A stretch of 64,000 nucleotides of DNA from positions 1,377,001 to 1,441,000 of the forward strand of contig NZ_CP015207.1 of assembly GCF_002101375.1 (NCBI RefSeq), written 5' to 3'. Numbering within the stretch: position 1 is the stretch's first letter; each line of letters opens with the position of its first letter. Origin of the DNA: Sporosarcina ureae. GTDB lineage: Bacteria > Bacillota > Bacilli > Bacillales_A > Planococcaceae. The notes beneath the pieces were generated by a model. It saw nothing but the letters and a program-made list of their open reading frames with translations, did no database searches and had not been told where the DNA came from. The translations under genes were made by a program, and so were the position numbers. Of this stretch, positions 45,056 to 55,225 are shown one piece after another.

Positions 45056-46693
45056 TTACTTTCCAAAGGAAGATAGAAACTTCACGCGATCTCCCATTGG
45101 TGGTATTGTATTATCAATCAAGTAAATTTCGAGAACGGATGGCCCGTTCTCGTTCATCAGCTCATCTATTACTTCTTGGGTTAGATCCTCCATTTTTTCA
45201 ATTCGTTTACTCGGTATGTTCATAGCCGCAGCCATAGCTGCAATATTCACCGGTTCTTGTTCAAACGATGGATGGGACCGCTTATATTGCAACGAATGTC
45301 CATGATAGACCATTCCTAAACGTGCATTATTCATCACAACAAATACAATCGGCAACCTATGTTCTTTGGCGGTGAGGATCTCCATACCATGCATGAAGAA
45401 ACAACCGTCACCTGTGACGCAAACTACTGGATGTTCAGGTTCAGCAAGCTTCGAACCAATTGCAGAACCTATACCGCTCCCCATCGCCCCAAAATGTACA
45501 TTAATATCAAATGTATCGGACTCCAGCACGTTCATATCATGAATGATATATGCCATGAACTCACCTATATCGATGGTATATCTAGTATTGCGAGGAGCGT
45601 ATTTTTGCAGGCGCATCAATACATTTTTCGTATTGTACTCTTCACTATCCGCTCTCCCTATTTCTTGCTTCGTAAATGCTTGATCTTTTGTCGGCAAGTC
45701 CAATGTTTTTAATTCATCTAGTAACGCGGTCAAGCTTAAATCTATGTCTCCCAAAACAGCAGCATCCACTTCATATTTACGATTAAAAACGGAAGAATCG
45801 TAATCCAGTTGAATAGTGTACCGATCTTTAGTGAGATTGACGTTCCAATTATTCGTAGCCGTCTCGCCTAAACTGGAGCCTACCACCAGTAAAGCTTCAC
45901 CATCACTCCCATTGATCAATGAAGAAGCGCTATCATGACCGGCAAAGCCGAAGACGCCAGCGTGAAGTGGATGGTCATCTGCAATATAACCTTTTGCCTG
46001 CGGTGTTGTAATAATTGGCCACTCGAGCATCTCCGCTAACTTAAGTAACGGATCGACTGAGTTTCTGATACCTTGTCCTACAAAAATATATCCATCCCGT
46101 TTACTGGCAAGCTCTCTTGCAACAGACTGTATGATGTTTTGATCCGGAACTATCGGCGTTCTTTTTGGCGGAGCCGGTATTTCGGGAGACTCAATTGGAT
46201 TGATCTGAATATCTATTGGCATGGCGATATGGACTGGCCCCGGTACACCGGAAATTGCTATTTCACAGGCCTTTGCCACTTCGCCAAGTAAATCATTAGA
46301 ATCCGTTACAGTTACACTATATTTCGTCACTGATTTAAAGAGTGGTTCAGCATCCAGTTCTTGAGAGGCATTTAAACCGACAGTATCGACAGGCACTGCG
46401 CCCGTCAAAAATAATACAGGAACATGTTCTCGCATGGCATTTGCGGCACCTGTTAGTAGATTGGTACCGCCAGGCCCGCTACATCCAATACACACACTCA
46501 TAGAAGCCGTGTATTTAGCATAAGCAACTGCCATATAGGAAGCCGCACCTTCATGTTTTGTCACAATCGGTGTCAGTTCAGGTATTTCATACAACTCATC
46601 AAAAAACGCATTGACAGAACCTGCTGGGATACCAAAAACATGTTGTACTCCGCTAGCCATTAAATATTCCAATACTCCTCGAACAGCTTTCAT
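45056..46693 (-). CDS. Thiamine pyrophosphate enzyme (acetolactate synthase/oxidase-like)
   Basis: A 545-aa TPP-dependent enzyme of the AHAS/POX superfamily. The TPP Glu is in KHEGAASYMA (about 47), the central domain follows, and the TPP-Mg motif GDGCFFMHGMEILTAKEHRLPIVFVVMNN fits GDG-x(24-27)-NN. It could be an acetolactate synthase-like, pyruvate oxidase or 2-oxoacid decarboxylase enzyme; no ilvN or alsD neighbour distinguishes them. AGGAGG lies in the end of the upstream c-di-GMP gene, and ATG-A overlaps its stop, so the two are translationally coupled. Confidence 0.82.
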   Translation of the reverse strand: MKAVRGVLEYLMASGVQHVFGIPAGSVNAFFDELYEIPELTPIVTKHEGAASYMAVAYAKYTASMSVCIGCSGPGGTNLLTGAANAMREHVPVLFLTGAVPVDTVGLNASQELDAEPLFKSVTKYSVTVTDSNDLLGEVAKACEIAISGVPGPVHIAMPIDIQINPIESPEIPAPPKRTPIVPDQNIIQSVARELASKRDGYIFVGQGIRNSVDPLLKLAEMLEWPIITTPQAKGYIADDHPLHAGVFGFAGHDSASSLINGSDGEALLVVGSSLGETATNNWNVNLTKDRYTIQLDYDSSVFNRKYEVDAAVLGDIDLSLTALLDELKTLDLPTKDQAFTKQEIGRADSEEYNTKNVLMRLQKYAPRNTRYTIDIGEFMAYIIHDMNVLESDTFDINVHFGAMGSGIGSAIGSKLAEPEHPVVCVTGDGCFFMHGMEILTAKEHRLPIVFVVMNNARLGMVYHGHSLQYKRSHPSFEQEPVNIAAMAAAMNIPSKRIEKMEDLTQEVIDELMNENGPSVLEIYLIDNTIPPMGDRVKFLSSFGK

Positions 46694-49446
46694 AAAACCC
46701 CTCCTCTAGTAGCTAGATATGTGCTTTCGAATTCACTTGCTTTCAACGGCATATTGAAGTAATACCCTTGCATGATGTAACATTCTCTTGAGGCTAAAAA
46801 TTCCGCTTGTTCTAGTGTTTCGACACCTTCAGCAACCACATCCAATCCCAGATTTTTTGCTAACGTGATAATCGTATTCGTAATGGCGGAATTGTCGTTA
46901 TTGCTTTCCAATTCCTGAATAAATGATTTATCTATTTTCAAGGCATTGATCGGCAAGTTTTTTAAATAGCCCAAGGAGGAATAGCCTGTACCAAAGTCAT
47001 CAATAGACATCTTGATTCCGATCGCCTGTAACTCTTTCATCGTCTGGATAGTCAACTCTGTATTTTTAATAATTTGGTTCTCTGTAATTTCAAGACATAA
47101 AAGCTCTGGTGATACTCCTTCTTCGTCTACTATATCTTTTACTGTTTGGAATAAATTATTTTGTTCAAACTGGCGAGCCGATAGATTTACGGATACTACT
47201 ATCGGTGGATATCCTTTGGCTTGCCACTTCTTCATTTGGTTACACGCACTTCTGATAACCCACTCTCCGATAGGAACAATTAGCCCCGTCTCTTCCGCCA
47301 GTGCGATAAACTTATCCGGTGTAATTAATCCTTCTGTCGAGTGATTCCATCTCAATAACACTTCAGTACCGATGACAGTACGTGTACTATAATCAATTTG
47401 AGGTTGAAAATAAATTTCCAACTCCTCACGATCGAGTGCTTTATATAACGCATTTTCAAACTTCACATTTTCAAACGTTCTGATATCCATCGCTACTTGA
47501 TAAAAATGATAGCTGCTGCCGGATACGGTTTTGGATTGATACATGGCGATATCAGCATTTTTAATCAATAACTCCACTGTCTGTCCATCTTGGGGAAATA
47601 CACTAATTCCCATACTGCTATGAATATGCATTTCATGTCCTTTTAGATTGAACGGCTTGTTGAATTGATCCACAATCTTTTCCGCTACTTCAACAACTTC
47701 TGCTTCAGATCGAATAGAAGGCAAGTAGATAATGAATTCATCACCGCCTTGACGCGAAGCCGTGGCACCCTCAGGAAGACATGCACATATACGTTTTGCT
47801 ACATGTGCCAATAAAATATCACCATAGCTATGCCCCAATAAGTCATTGACTGATTTAAAACGATCCAAGTCCATGAACAGTACCGCTGCTTTTTCTTCAT
47901 GAATACGGGCAAAGCTCAATCCTTGTTCCATGCGATCTTTTAAAAGCACTCGGTTGGGAAGATTGGTCAAGCTATCATAATACGCATGGTACCTGATTTC
48001 TTTCTCCATCTTCTTTCTTTCGGAGATATCTTTAAATGTAACGACATCCCCAACGACTCTATCCCTTTCTTTGATGGAAGATCTAACATATTCTACAGGA
48101 AAACTGGACTGATCTTGTCTAAAGAATGTAACATCCTCTTTATTTGTATTGTTTTCATTGTAAATAATACTGACAGGTTTGCCTATTAACTCATTTTTAA
48201 TCTTATAACCTAGCATCATGGCTGCCGCTGGATTACAAAACGTAATGACACCTTGTAAATCTAATCCGAATATCCCTTCACCTGCCGAATGGAGAATCAG
48301 TTCTTTCTCCCGGCTAAGACGCTGTAATTCTTTCATCGCTGATTCAAGTTCATTGTTTTTTTCCGTTATCTCCGCAGTACGTTGTTCTATGATCAACTCT
48401 TGTTTTTCCATATTCAATAAGTTCAATAAAGTGGAAGCCGTTGTATCGACAATAGATTGCGTCAGTTGTTGACTGGTCTGGGAGTAATTCGGATTTTTTT
48501 GTTGAAGGTCTGCAATGACTACTAAACCTAATACTTTCCCCATAGATACAAGAGGAAGAATAAACATCGATTGAATACCAAAGTATCGACATACTTCATG
48601 GTTCACTCGATCGTCCGCAAAGACATCAGGAATGAATTCCGCTTTTCTAGATGCAATTACTTCCTGAAACACTTTATCATTTTCATCATCAAATTTTATC
48701 TCGTCATGAGATTTAACCCATGCTTCTGGCGACCAATCACTAGTATGATTAATTGTTGTAGGCTTAATCTTCATATGCACCAACGGATCGATTAGATGTA
48801 CACCTATGTCATTGTTTCCAAGCACTCTTTCTATATAAAGAAAACAAGTATCCAAGGCTTCCTGCATCGTAGAACACAGTGATAAATCCCGTGTTATATC
48901 CAATAACAATTGCTTTTCCTGAATCAATTCTTCTTTACTTGTCAGCAGCTTGGCATTTTGAATTGCAACAGCTGCCATATTGACGTAGGACTGGACGGTT
49001 TGAATTTCAAGTTCTGTTAAATTCATCGGTATTCCATAATCGAACAAGAAAACGAGTCCGAATAATTCCATTTCACCAGTAATAGGCAAAACCAAGAGAG
49101 ATTTTATCTTAAATCCTTCAACTGCCCTTTGATCAGGTCGAAAGTCTTTAGATGTATCCGGTATATAGATTGTTCTTCTTGTTTCAATTACTTCTTTCGC
49201 CAGTAAATCGAAGTCGGTATCAATTGTATGCATATCGAGTGTCATGCCATTGATCACTTCAGGCTTTCCTACGAAGCCCCTGAATGATCCGTCTTGTTGC
49301 GGCAAGTAAATTCCGACCGAGTCACATTGAACAATCTCCTCTGATATAGCGGTGATCACGTGATTTAACACTTCTCGTAACTCTAGCTTTGTATTTATTA
49401 ACTTTGTTATATTCGCTAGACGAAGATATCTTGTTTGATCTTTCAC
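46690..49446 (-). CDS. GAF-GAF-PAS-GGDEF-EAL cyclic-di-GMP protein
   Basis: A 918-aa cytosolic signalling protein. In order: two GAF domains (about 20-165 and 190-340), a coiled-coil linker (about 345-380), a PAS domain (about 380-490; ends KDISERKKMEKE), a GGDEF domain (about 495-655, intact RQGGDEF) and an EAL domain (about 665-915; EVLLRW, ENQII, DDFGTGYSSL, KIDKSFI, AEGVE). Both catalytic cores look intact, so it may make or break c-di-GMP. The GTG start has AGGAGG at 8 nt. It is joined to the TPP-enzyme gene by a 4-nt overlap. Confidence 0.9.
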   Translation of the reverse strand: MKDQTRYLRLANITKLINTKLELREVLNHVITAISEEIVQCDSVGIYLPQQDGSFRGFVGKPEVINGMTLDMHTIDTDFDLLAKEVIETRRTIYIPDTSKDFRPDQRAVEGFKIKSLLVLPITGEMELFGLVFLFDYGIPMNLTELEIQTVQSYVNMAAVAIQNAKLLTSKEELIQEKQLLLDITRDLSLCSTMQEALDTCFLYIERVLGNNDIGVHLIDPLVHMKIKPTTINHTSDWSPEAWVKSHDEIKFDDENDKVFQEVIASRKAEFIPDVFADDRVNHEVCRYFGIQSMFILPLVSMGKVLGLVVIADLQQKNPNYSQTSQQLTQSIVDTTASTLLNLLNMEKQELIIEQRTAEITEKNNELESAMKELQRLSREKELILHSAGEGIFGLDLQGVITFCNPAAAMMLGYKIKNELIGKPVSIIYNENNTNKEDVTFFRQDQSSFPVEYVRSSIKERDRVVGDVVTFKDISERKKMEKEIRYHAYYDSLTNLPNRVLLKDRMEQGLSFARIHEEKAAVLFMDLDRFKSVNDLLGHSYGDILLAHVAKRICACLPEGATASRQGGDEFIIYLPSIRSEAEVVEVAEKIVDQFNKPFNLKGHEMHIHSSMGISVFPQDGQTVELLIKNADIAMYQSKTVSGSSYHFYQVAMDIRTFENVKFENALYKALDREELEIYFQPQIDYSTRTVIGTEVLLRWNHSTEGLITPDKFIALAEETGLIVPIGEWVIRSACNQMKKWQAKGYPPIVVSVNLSARQFEQNNLFQTVKDIVDEEGVSPELLCLEITENQIIKNTELTIQTMKELQAIGIKMSIDDFGTGYSSLGYLKNLPINALKIDKSFIQELESNNDNSAITNTIITLAKNLGLDVVAEGVETLEQAEFLASRECYIMQGYYFNMPLKASEFESTYLATRGGVL

Positions 49447-49794
49447 TATTCATACCTCCTATCCTATCCAATGTATCGATAGATAACATCTTACTATGTC
49501 ATTCGACAAATTATTTGAAATAGCCTTTTACTAGATGTTACAGCTATATTAAATATATAACGAATAGGAAGATATTGTATAAGCAAATAGTACCATTCAT
49601 AAATCTAGTGGTAAAATCCCCCTGACGGTAGAGTGTTTGTCAGCAGGATATAAAGCCCTTCCCTTCTATACCACTACTGCCTTTTTCTACAGCTAACTCA
49701 ATTCCGTTTTTTTCGCCTTCGACCACTTGTGGGACAAGTGGTTTGGATTATGCAATCCATTCAGAAAGCATTTTACCTACACATATTTAAGAAA
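49447..49794. other. Gene-free stretch with two hairpin elements
   Basis: Upstream of the c-di-GMP gene. An 8-bp inverted repeat, TAGTGGTA (49606-49613) and TACCACTA (49669-49676), encloses nested CTGAC/GTCAG pairing; a second hairpin, CCACTTGTGGGACAAGTGG, is at about 49724-49742. No coding frame seen. The role is unknown. Confidence 0.4.
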
Positions 49795-49830
49795 TATAAA
49801 AGCACCAACCTCCATTTTGAAGTTGATGCT
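49795..49830 (-). terminator. Terminator of the hut-associated cluster
   Basis: AGCATCAACTTC / GAGGTTGGTGCT (wobble-containing) followed by TTTTATATTT on the minus strand. Confidence 0.7.
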
Positions 49831-49847
49831 CTTACATATATATTGGT

Positions 49848-50645
49848 TTACATATCTAAATACACAAATCCTTCAGATGTAAAACGTACATCTGTAGAAA
49901 TATAGTTTTTACCGCCTGTTTCTACATATACAATCCCGCCTGGCTGGTGAATTTGCAAAGTCTGATTTTGACTTCCCTTTGATAAATGAACACCCAAGGC
50001 TAGAGATCCTGAACCGCAAGCCTGCTCGAAAAATCTGCTCCCGGTTTCCGTTACATAAACAAAAGGCCATATTTCATACTCGCCTTCTTTCAACTGCTTG
50101 TAAGGTATAATCCCGATTGCTTTATCTTCAATCTTATCGGTGACTGCTTCAATCAATTGATTAAACTGATCTTCAGTTGGCCAATAGTCCGTTATGAAAT
50201 GAGTGATTCCATCCAATTTCACGACATTTCCTGTAATACTCCGGCCATTCAAATCAATTACTATCTCATTCGTTGATAATGGTGGCGGCATTTCAGCTCT
50301 GGCGACAAAATGAGTGGGTGACTTTACATCCACTTCGCACTCAAGCGGAAAATCCGAACCTGATGTCTCTAACAAAAATGTCCGATCTTTAGTGAGCCCT
50401 TTATATGAACAGTATGCAGCAGCACTTAACAAAGCATTACCGCAAAATTCTCCACCCGACATTTCCAACCTTAGTACAGCATCTTCAGTTTGTGGTTGCA
50501 CTAAAAAACCCGCTTGTTCTGCATGCAGATGTTCATCGTCCATAATTTTACTGGCGATCTTCGCATAATGTGCAGGTGATACATAGTTAGTTATAAAAAC
50601 GGTAGTGTTTTTTGAAGGGCTGGCCTTTACAAAATCCAATTTCAT
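49848..50645 (-). CDS. DapF-like epimerase/racemase in the hut cluster
   Basis: A 265-aa protein of the diaminopimelate epimerase fold. The two catalytic Cys are conserved: Cys68 in MSGGEFCGNA and Cys210 in EQACGSGS. Sequence outside these sites is not typical of DapF and recalls the histidine racemase CntK of Staphylococcus, of similar length. It is transcribed after hut genes and a transporter, so it could convert D-histidine to L-histidine or act on a related amino acid. This is inference; a PhzF-like or DAP activity is possible. A GGGAGGAG lies 8 nt before the ATG. Confidence 0.72.
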   Translation of the reverse strand: MKLDFVKASPSKNTTVFITNYVSPAHYAKIASKIMDDEHLHAEQAGFLVQPQTEDAVLRLEMSGGEFCGNALLSAAAYCSYKGLTKDRTFLLETSGSDFPLECEVDVKSPTHFVARAEMPPPLSTNEIVIDLNGRSITGNVVKLDGITHFITDYWPTEDQFNQLIEAVTDKIEDKAIGIIPYKQLKEGEYEIWPFVYVTETGSRFFEQACGSGSLALGVHLSKGSQNQTLQIHQPGGIVYVETGGKNYISTDVRFTSEGFVYLDM

Positions 50646-50742
50646 CTTTATTTCTCCTCCCTTTCCACTCGTTGATTACTTCGAAATACGTGATGCGGTG
50701 TGTTGAAAACACACCGCATCACGTAATGTTTGCATGATTTGT

Positions 50743-52053
50743 TTATAGTACCATGGCCGCAACGACACCAAAGATGAGAAGCGGGATATTATAATGTAAA
50801 AATGTTGGTACACACGTATCCCAAATATGATGGTGCTTTCCGTCCGCATTTAACCCAGCTGTCGGTCCTAGCGTACTATCAGATGCCGGTGACCCTGCAT
50901 CACCAAGCGCGCCTGCAGTCCCAATTAAGGAAGCCGTTGCCATTGGAGAGAAACCAACTGCTATACAGATTGGCACGAACAAAGCTGCAATAATTGGAAT
51001 GGTCCCAAATGATGAACCGATACCCATTGTAATTAATAATCCGATCAATAACATGACGGATGCAATAATCAGTTTGTTATCACCTAAAATTGCTGTAGCT
51101 GATTCTACTAAATCATTGACAGCACCTGTCTCTTTTAAAATAGTTGCATAACCGGAAGCAATTAACATAACAAATGCAATCATACCCATCATGCTAATCC
51201 CTTCATTAACAACTCTTTCTCCTTCATTAAAGGGAACGACTGTGAATATATACATTAACGCAATACCTGTAAGAGCTCCTAGTACAAGTGAACCCGTAGC
51301 TAGTTGCACGATCAATGCACCGATAATGGCTCCAATAGTGAGGACGTGACGTAAGTTGAATTTCAGTTCGACTTCTTCAGGTATTTCTTCCGCAACAATG
51401 ACTCCCATGTCGCTATGCGGAAGTTCTCTTGGCTTGCGGTATGAGATGAAAACGGCAATCAGTAAACCTATAATCATGCCCATTCCAGGTATTAGCATGG
51501 AATAAGTGACTGATAAAAGAGGGATCTCCATACCACTTGCTTTCATTTCTTCTGCAATGATTCCGTGAAATATTAATCCAAACCCAGCCGGAATCATAAT
51601 GTAAGGTGCTTTTAATCCAAATGTCAACGCACAAGCGACACCTCGACGGTCAATCTTCATCTTATCAAATAAATGAAGCAAAGGTGGAATTAAAATCGGA
51701 ATAAATGCTATGTGGATAGGAACCACGTTTTGTGAGAAACAAGCAACTCCTGCAATGGTTAGCAATAAAATTGACCGTTTCCCTCTTAAAACTTTCATCA
51801 ATCTCTTGACGAGAAAGCCTGTAATTCCTGAAAAACTAATCATAACGGCGAACATTCCGAGCAAAATATAACTTAATGCGGTGTTTGCTTGTCCACCCAT
51901 TCCAGAGACGAGCATTGTTGTTGCTTCCGTCAGTGACAGACCTTCCATTAACCCAGCCACACCCGCCGCGATAATAATGGCAAACATTACGTTAACCCGC
52001 AGAAGACTCAACACAGACATGACGATAACTGATATCACTACCGTACTAAACAT
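50743..52053 (-). CDS. NhaC/YuiF-type transporter in the hut cluster
   Basis: A 436-aa membrane protein with about eleven helices of the Na+/H+ antiporter superfamily. Segments include SGMGGQANTALSYILLG, NVVPIHIAFIPILIPP, MGIGSSFGTIPII and GDAGSPASDSTLGPTAGLNA. Its position suggests it imports histidine or urocanate in place of the amino-acid permease HutM of B. subtilis. GAGGTG is 6 nt before the ATG; the 13 upstream codons are ignored. About 150 nt behind hutH. Confidence 0.82.
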   Translation of the reverse strand: MFSTVVISVIVMSVLSLLRVNVMFAIIIAAGVAGLMEGLSLTEATTMLVSGMGGQANTALSYILLGMFAVMISFSGITGFLVKRLMKVLRGKRSILLLTIAGVACFSQNVVPIHIAFIPILIPPLLHLFDKMKIDRRGVACALTFGLKAPYIMIPAGFGLIFHGIIAEEMKASGMEIPLLSVTYSMLIPGMGMIIGLLIAVFISYRKPRELPHSDMGVIVAEEIPEEVELKFNLRHVLTIGAIIGALIVQLATGSLVLGALTGIALMYIFTVVPFNEGERVVNEGISMMGMIAFVMLIASGYATILKETGAVNDLVESATAILGDNKLIIASVMLLIGLLITMGIGSSFGTIPIIAALFVPICIAVGFSPMATASLIGTAGALGDAGSPASDSTLGPTAGLNADGKHHHIWDTCVPTFLHYNIPLLIFGVVAAMVL

Positions 52054-52200
52054 AGATTCACCTCTTCTTTTTAAACTAAAATGAAAATTCAAATATTCAG
52101 TTATTCACGGGCGGAGAGGAAGGTAACTCTCCCTCTTAATTCCACTAGTACTGATGAAAACAGATTCAACCATTGTAACAAATTCCATCTTACATTCTAT

Positions 52201-53709
52201 TTATTTGTTTGTGTATGCATCGAAATGAAAATCGCTATTTTTCAACCATTCACTCATTGCTTCAATATCTTTCGAAAATACGCGGTCTTCTTCAATATAT
52301 GACACGATACTTCTTCCGTTTTCTAGAAACTCTCTTGTGGATGTGGACATCTTTTCTTTTCCACGAATCTCGGCTGCCTGCATACTACAAATTGCTTCTA
52401 TTGCCAGCACACGACGTGTATTTTTAATTACTTCATATGCATGACGAGATCCAATTGTGCCCATACTAACATGGTCTTCTTGATTCGCTGATGAAGGAAT
52501 GGAATCGACGCTTGCTGGATGGGCAAATGTTTTATTCTCAGAAACAAGGGATGCCGCAACATATTGCATAATCATGGCACCAGATTGTAACCCTGGCTCA
52601 GGACTTAAAAATGGTGGCAAATCATTTAATTGAGGATTTACTAAGCGCTCAATTCGACGTTCTGAGATATTTGCCAATTCTGCTATTGCAATTGCCAAGA
52701 AATCCATAGCAAAAGCAATTGGCTGTCCATGGAAGTTGCCACCTGATAATACTTTTTCACCATTATCAAAAATGAGCGGATTATCTGTAGCCGCATTCAT
52801 CTCAATCAGCAATTTCTCTTTTACATAATTCATAGTCTGCCACGTTGCGCCATGAACCTGAGGAATACATCTGATCGAATACGCATCTTGCACACGTATT
52901 TCTCCTTGCTTTGTCGTTAACTCACTGTCAACTAAAATATTCCGAATTCGTTCTGCTACTTCGACCTGCTCTTTGTAACCACGTGCAAGGTGGATATCTT
53001 CGTCAAACGCATCAATGATTCCGCGTAAACCTTCAATTGTCATGGAAGCAATGCGTTCTGTCTGATGAGCCAATTTTTCAGCTTCTAAATACGCAACGAC
53101 TCCCATTGCAGTCATTGCCTGCGTGCCGTTAATAAGAGCTAGACCTTCTTTTGCCGTTAGTACAATCGGCGTAATTCCCTCTTTCGTTAAAGCTTCCTTC
53201 GCAGGCGTTCTTTCCCCTTTATAAAACACTTCTCCTTCTCCGATTAAAACTAGCGCCAAGTGCGATAGCGGAGCCAAGTCACCACTGGCACCAAGAGATC
53301 CTTGCTGTGGAATGACGGGATGAATATGCGCATTTACTAAATCGAGCAATCTCTCAATTACGACTGGACGCACTCCTGAAAAACCTTTCAATAACGCGTT
53401 GGCACGAAGAAGAATCATCGCCCGTGAAACGATTTCCGGAAATGCTTCCCCGACACCACATGCATGGGAACGGATTAAATTTAACTGCAGTGATTCTACA
53501 TGGTCTTTATCTATAAGCACATCACTGAATTTACCGAACCCTGTTGTAATACCATATACAATTCTTTCTTCATCTACGATTCTTTCTACTGCTTTTCGGC
53601 TTTCTTGAACCTTTTTCATGCTTTCTTCTGAGTATTTTACGTGGTCACCATCGTAAAGTACGCTATGCACCTCTGTAAAATTAAGCGTTTGTCCATTTAA
53701 TACGACCAT
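52201..53709 (-). CDS. hutH: Histidine ammonia-lyase HutH
   Basis: A 502-aa lyase that removes ammonia from L-histidine to give urocanate. The self-made MIO cofactor comes from Ala141-Ser142-Gly143 in [14 protein letters not shown]. Also visible are [18 protein letters not shown] and [12 protein letters not shown]. Length is usual. GGGAGAG precedes the ATG. It is third in the gene order hutU-hutI-hutH, 240 nt behind hutI, with a perfect hairpin in the gap. Confidence 0.95.
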   Translation of the reverse strand: MVVLNGQTLNFTEVHSVLYDGDHVKYSEESMKKVQESRKAVERIVDEERIVYGITTGFGKFSDVLIDKDHVESLQLNLIRSHACGVGEAFPEIVSRAMILLRANALLKGFSGVRPVVIERLLDLVNAHIHPVIPQQGSLGASGDLAPLSHLALVLIGEGEVFYKGERTPAKEALTKEGITPIVLTAKEGLALINGTQAMTAMGVVAYLEAEKLAHQTERIASMTIEGLRGIIDAFDEDIHLARGYKEQVEVAERIRNILVDSELTTKQGEIRVQDAYSIRCIPQVHGATWQTMNYVKEKLLIEMNAATDNPLIFDNGEKVLSGGNFHGQPIAFAMDFLAIAIAELANISERRIERLVNPQLNDLPPFLSPEPGLQSGAMIMQYVAASLVSENKTFAHPASVDSIPSSANQEDHVSMGTIGSRHAYEVIKNTRRVLAIEAICSMQAAEIRGKEKMSTSTREFLENGRSIVSYIEEDRVFSKDIEAMSEWLKNSDFHFDAYTNK

Positions 53710-53850
53710 CTTTTTTCTCTCCCTTCAATTCCGTTGCTCAAGTAACGTCACAATAAAAAAATCTATATGACAGAACTTGAATACGCTTACAAATAATAGG
53801 ATCTATTCACTGAATCCTCACACCATTTTTAGTACTATGTGAAACTTTCA

Positions 53851-53876
53851 AGTGCCTGAGTGAATACTCAGGCACT
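53851..53876. other. Perfect hairpin in the hutI-hutH gap
   Basis: AGTGCCTGAGT-GAAT-ACTCAGGCACT, 11 bp and 4-nt loop. Neither strand has a T-run after it, so it may be an mRNA processing or stabilising element, or an operator, rather than a terminator. Confidence 0.5.
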
Positions 53877-53953
53877 CAGTCAAATGTGTAGTCCGAGTTT
53901 GTTATATTGCGTACATAATTTTTACGAATCCTTTACTTACTACTCGTATCGCT

Positions 53954-55225
53954 TTAGTTTGATGCGTTACCAACGACCTGCACGCCTTTTTTCCAAACCG
54001 ACTGGACGTGGTTAACGCCGAATAAGTATTGGAGTTCTTGATAATTTTTTGCGTCCCATACTACCACATCACCTTGCTTACCTACTTCTAATGAACCTAC
54101 TTTGTCCTCGCTCTTAATCGCGCAGGCTGCGTTATATGTCGCAGCTGTCAAAGCTTCTGCTGGTGTTAAACGCATGGAGATGCAAGCTAAGTTCATCACG
54201 AGTGGCATCGATGTCGTGGGGGAAGACCCCGGGTTACAGTCCGTCGAGATGGCCACAGGCACTCCTTCGTCGATCATTCGTCTTCCAGCAGCGGCTTCTT
54301 CACGTAAATAAAGTGCTGTCGCCGGCAGAAGACAAGCAATTGTACCCGATTTTGCCATTGCTTGTATACCTTCTTCAGATGCTTTTAACAAGTGCTCAGC
54401 TGAAATGGCACCTACTTTAGCTGCAAGTTCTGCACCGCCATAGGACTCAATCTCATCTGCGTGGATTTTCGGAATCAAGCCCACTTTCTTTCCGGCCTCC
54501 AGCATTCTCTCGGATTGCTCCGGTGTGAATACACCTTTTTCACAGAATACATCATTGAATACTGCTAGTTCTTCTTCTACCACTATCAGTAATACTGTTT
54601 CGATTAAATAATCAATGAACTCATCTTCTCGGCCTTTATAATCAAGAGGAACAGCGTGCGCCCCCATGAATGTCGGAACTAAGTCAATCGGATGGGTTTC
54701 TTGAAGTTTTTTCATCACACGAAGTTGTTTTAATTCCGTTTCTAGATTCATTCCGTAACCACTTTTTCCTTCTACTGTAGTTACTCCATGAGCTAGGAAC
54801 GAATCAAGTCGGCGCGTTGTTTGCTCGATCAACTCTTCCTCCGAAGCTTCTCTTGTCATTCGAGTCGTTGCATGAATACCGCCACCGGCATTCATAATGT
54901 CCATGTAGGTGGCGCCTTGCAGACGCATTTCAAATTCGTGCTCCCGACTCCCTCCATACACCACATGTGTATGAGGGTCCACTAAACCTGGAGTCACTAG
55001 CTTTCCAGACGCGTCTACAATTACTGCATCTTGCGCTCTTTCACCATACGTACTTTCAAGCTCTTTTGTTGTTCCTACAGCTTGAATGATGCCGTCTTCA
55101 ATCCATACACTACCGTCTTCAATAATCCCAAGATCCGACATATCTTTTTTCGCGCGTGGACCATGCTTCCCCGAGGCCAACGTGGCCAACTGGGAAGCGT
55201 ATTTAATCCAAACTATATTTTTCAT
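53954..55225 (-). CDS. hutI: Imidazolonepropionase HutI
   Basis: A 423-aa amidohydrolase that opens the imidazolone ring to formiminoglutamate. The metal-binding [19 protein letters not shown] is near residue 80, GKSGYGMN in the middle, and [11 protein letters not shown] carries the C-terminal Asp. It overlaps hutU by 4 nt (ATGA), indicating coupling. Confidence 0.95.
   Translation of the reverse strand: MKNIVWIKYASQLATLASGKHGPRAKKDMSDLGIIEDGSVWIEDGIIQAVGTTKELESTYGERAQDAVIVDASGKLVTPGLVDPHTHVVYGGSREHEFEMRLQGATYMDIMNAGGGIHATTRMTREASEEELIEQTTRRLDSFLAHGVTTVEGKSGYGMNLETELKQLRVMKKLQETHPIDLVPTFMGAHAVPLDYKGREDEFIDYLIETVLLIVVEEELAVFNDVFCEKGVFTPEQSERMLEAGKKVGLIPKIHADEIESYGGAELAAKVGAISAEHLLKASEEGIQAMAKSGTIACLLPATALYLREEAAAGRRMIDEGVPVAISTDCNPGSSPTTSMPLVMNLACISMRLTPAEALTAATYNAACAIKSEDKVGSLEVGKQGDVVVWDAKNYQELQYLFGVNHVQSVWKKGVQVVGNASN

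Noticed and set aside
53851..53876. Hairpin in the hutI-hutH gap as a terminator
   Set aside because: No T-run follows on either strand, and the genes look co-transcribed; listed as an undefined structure instead.
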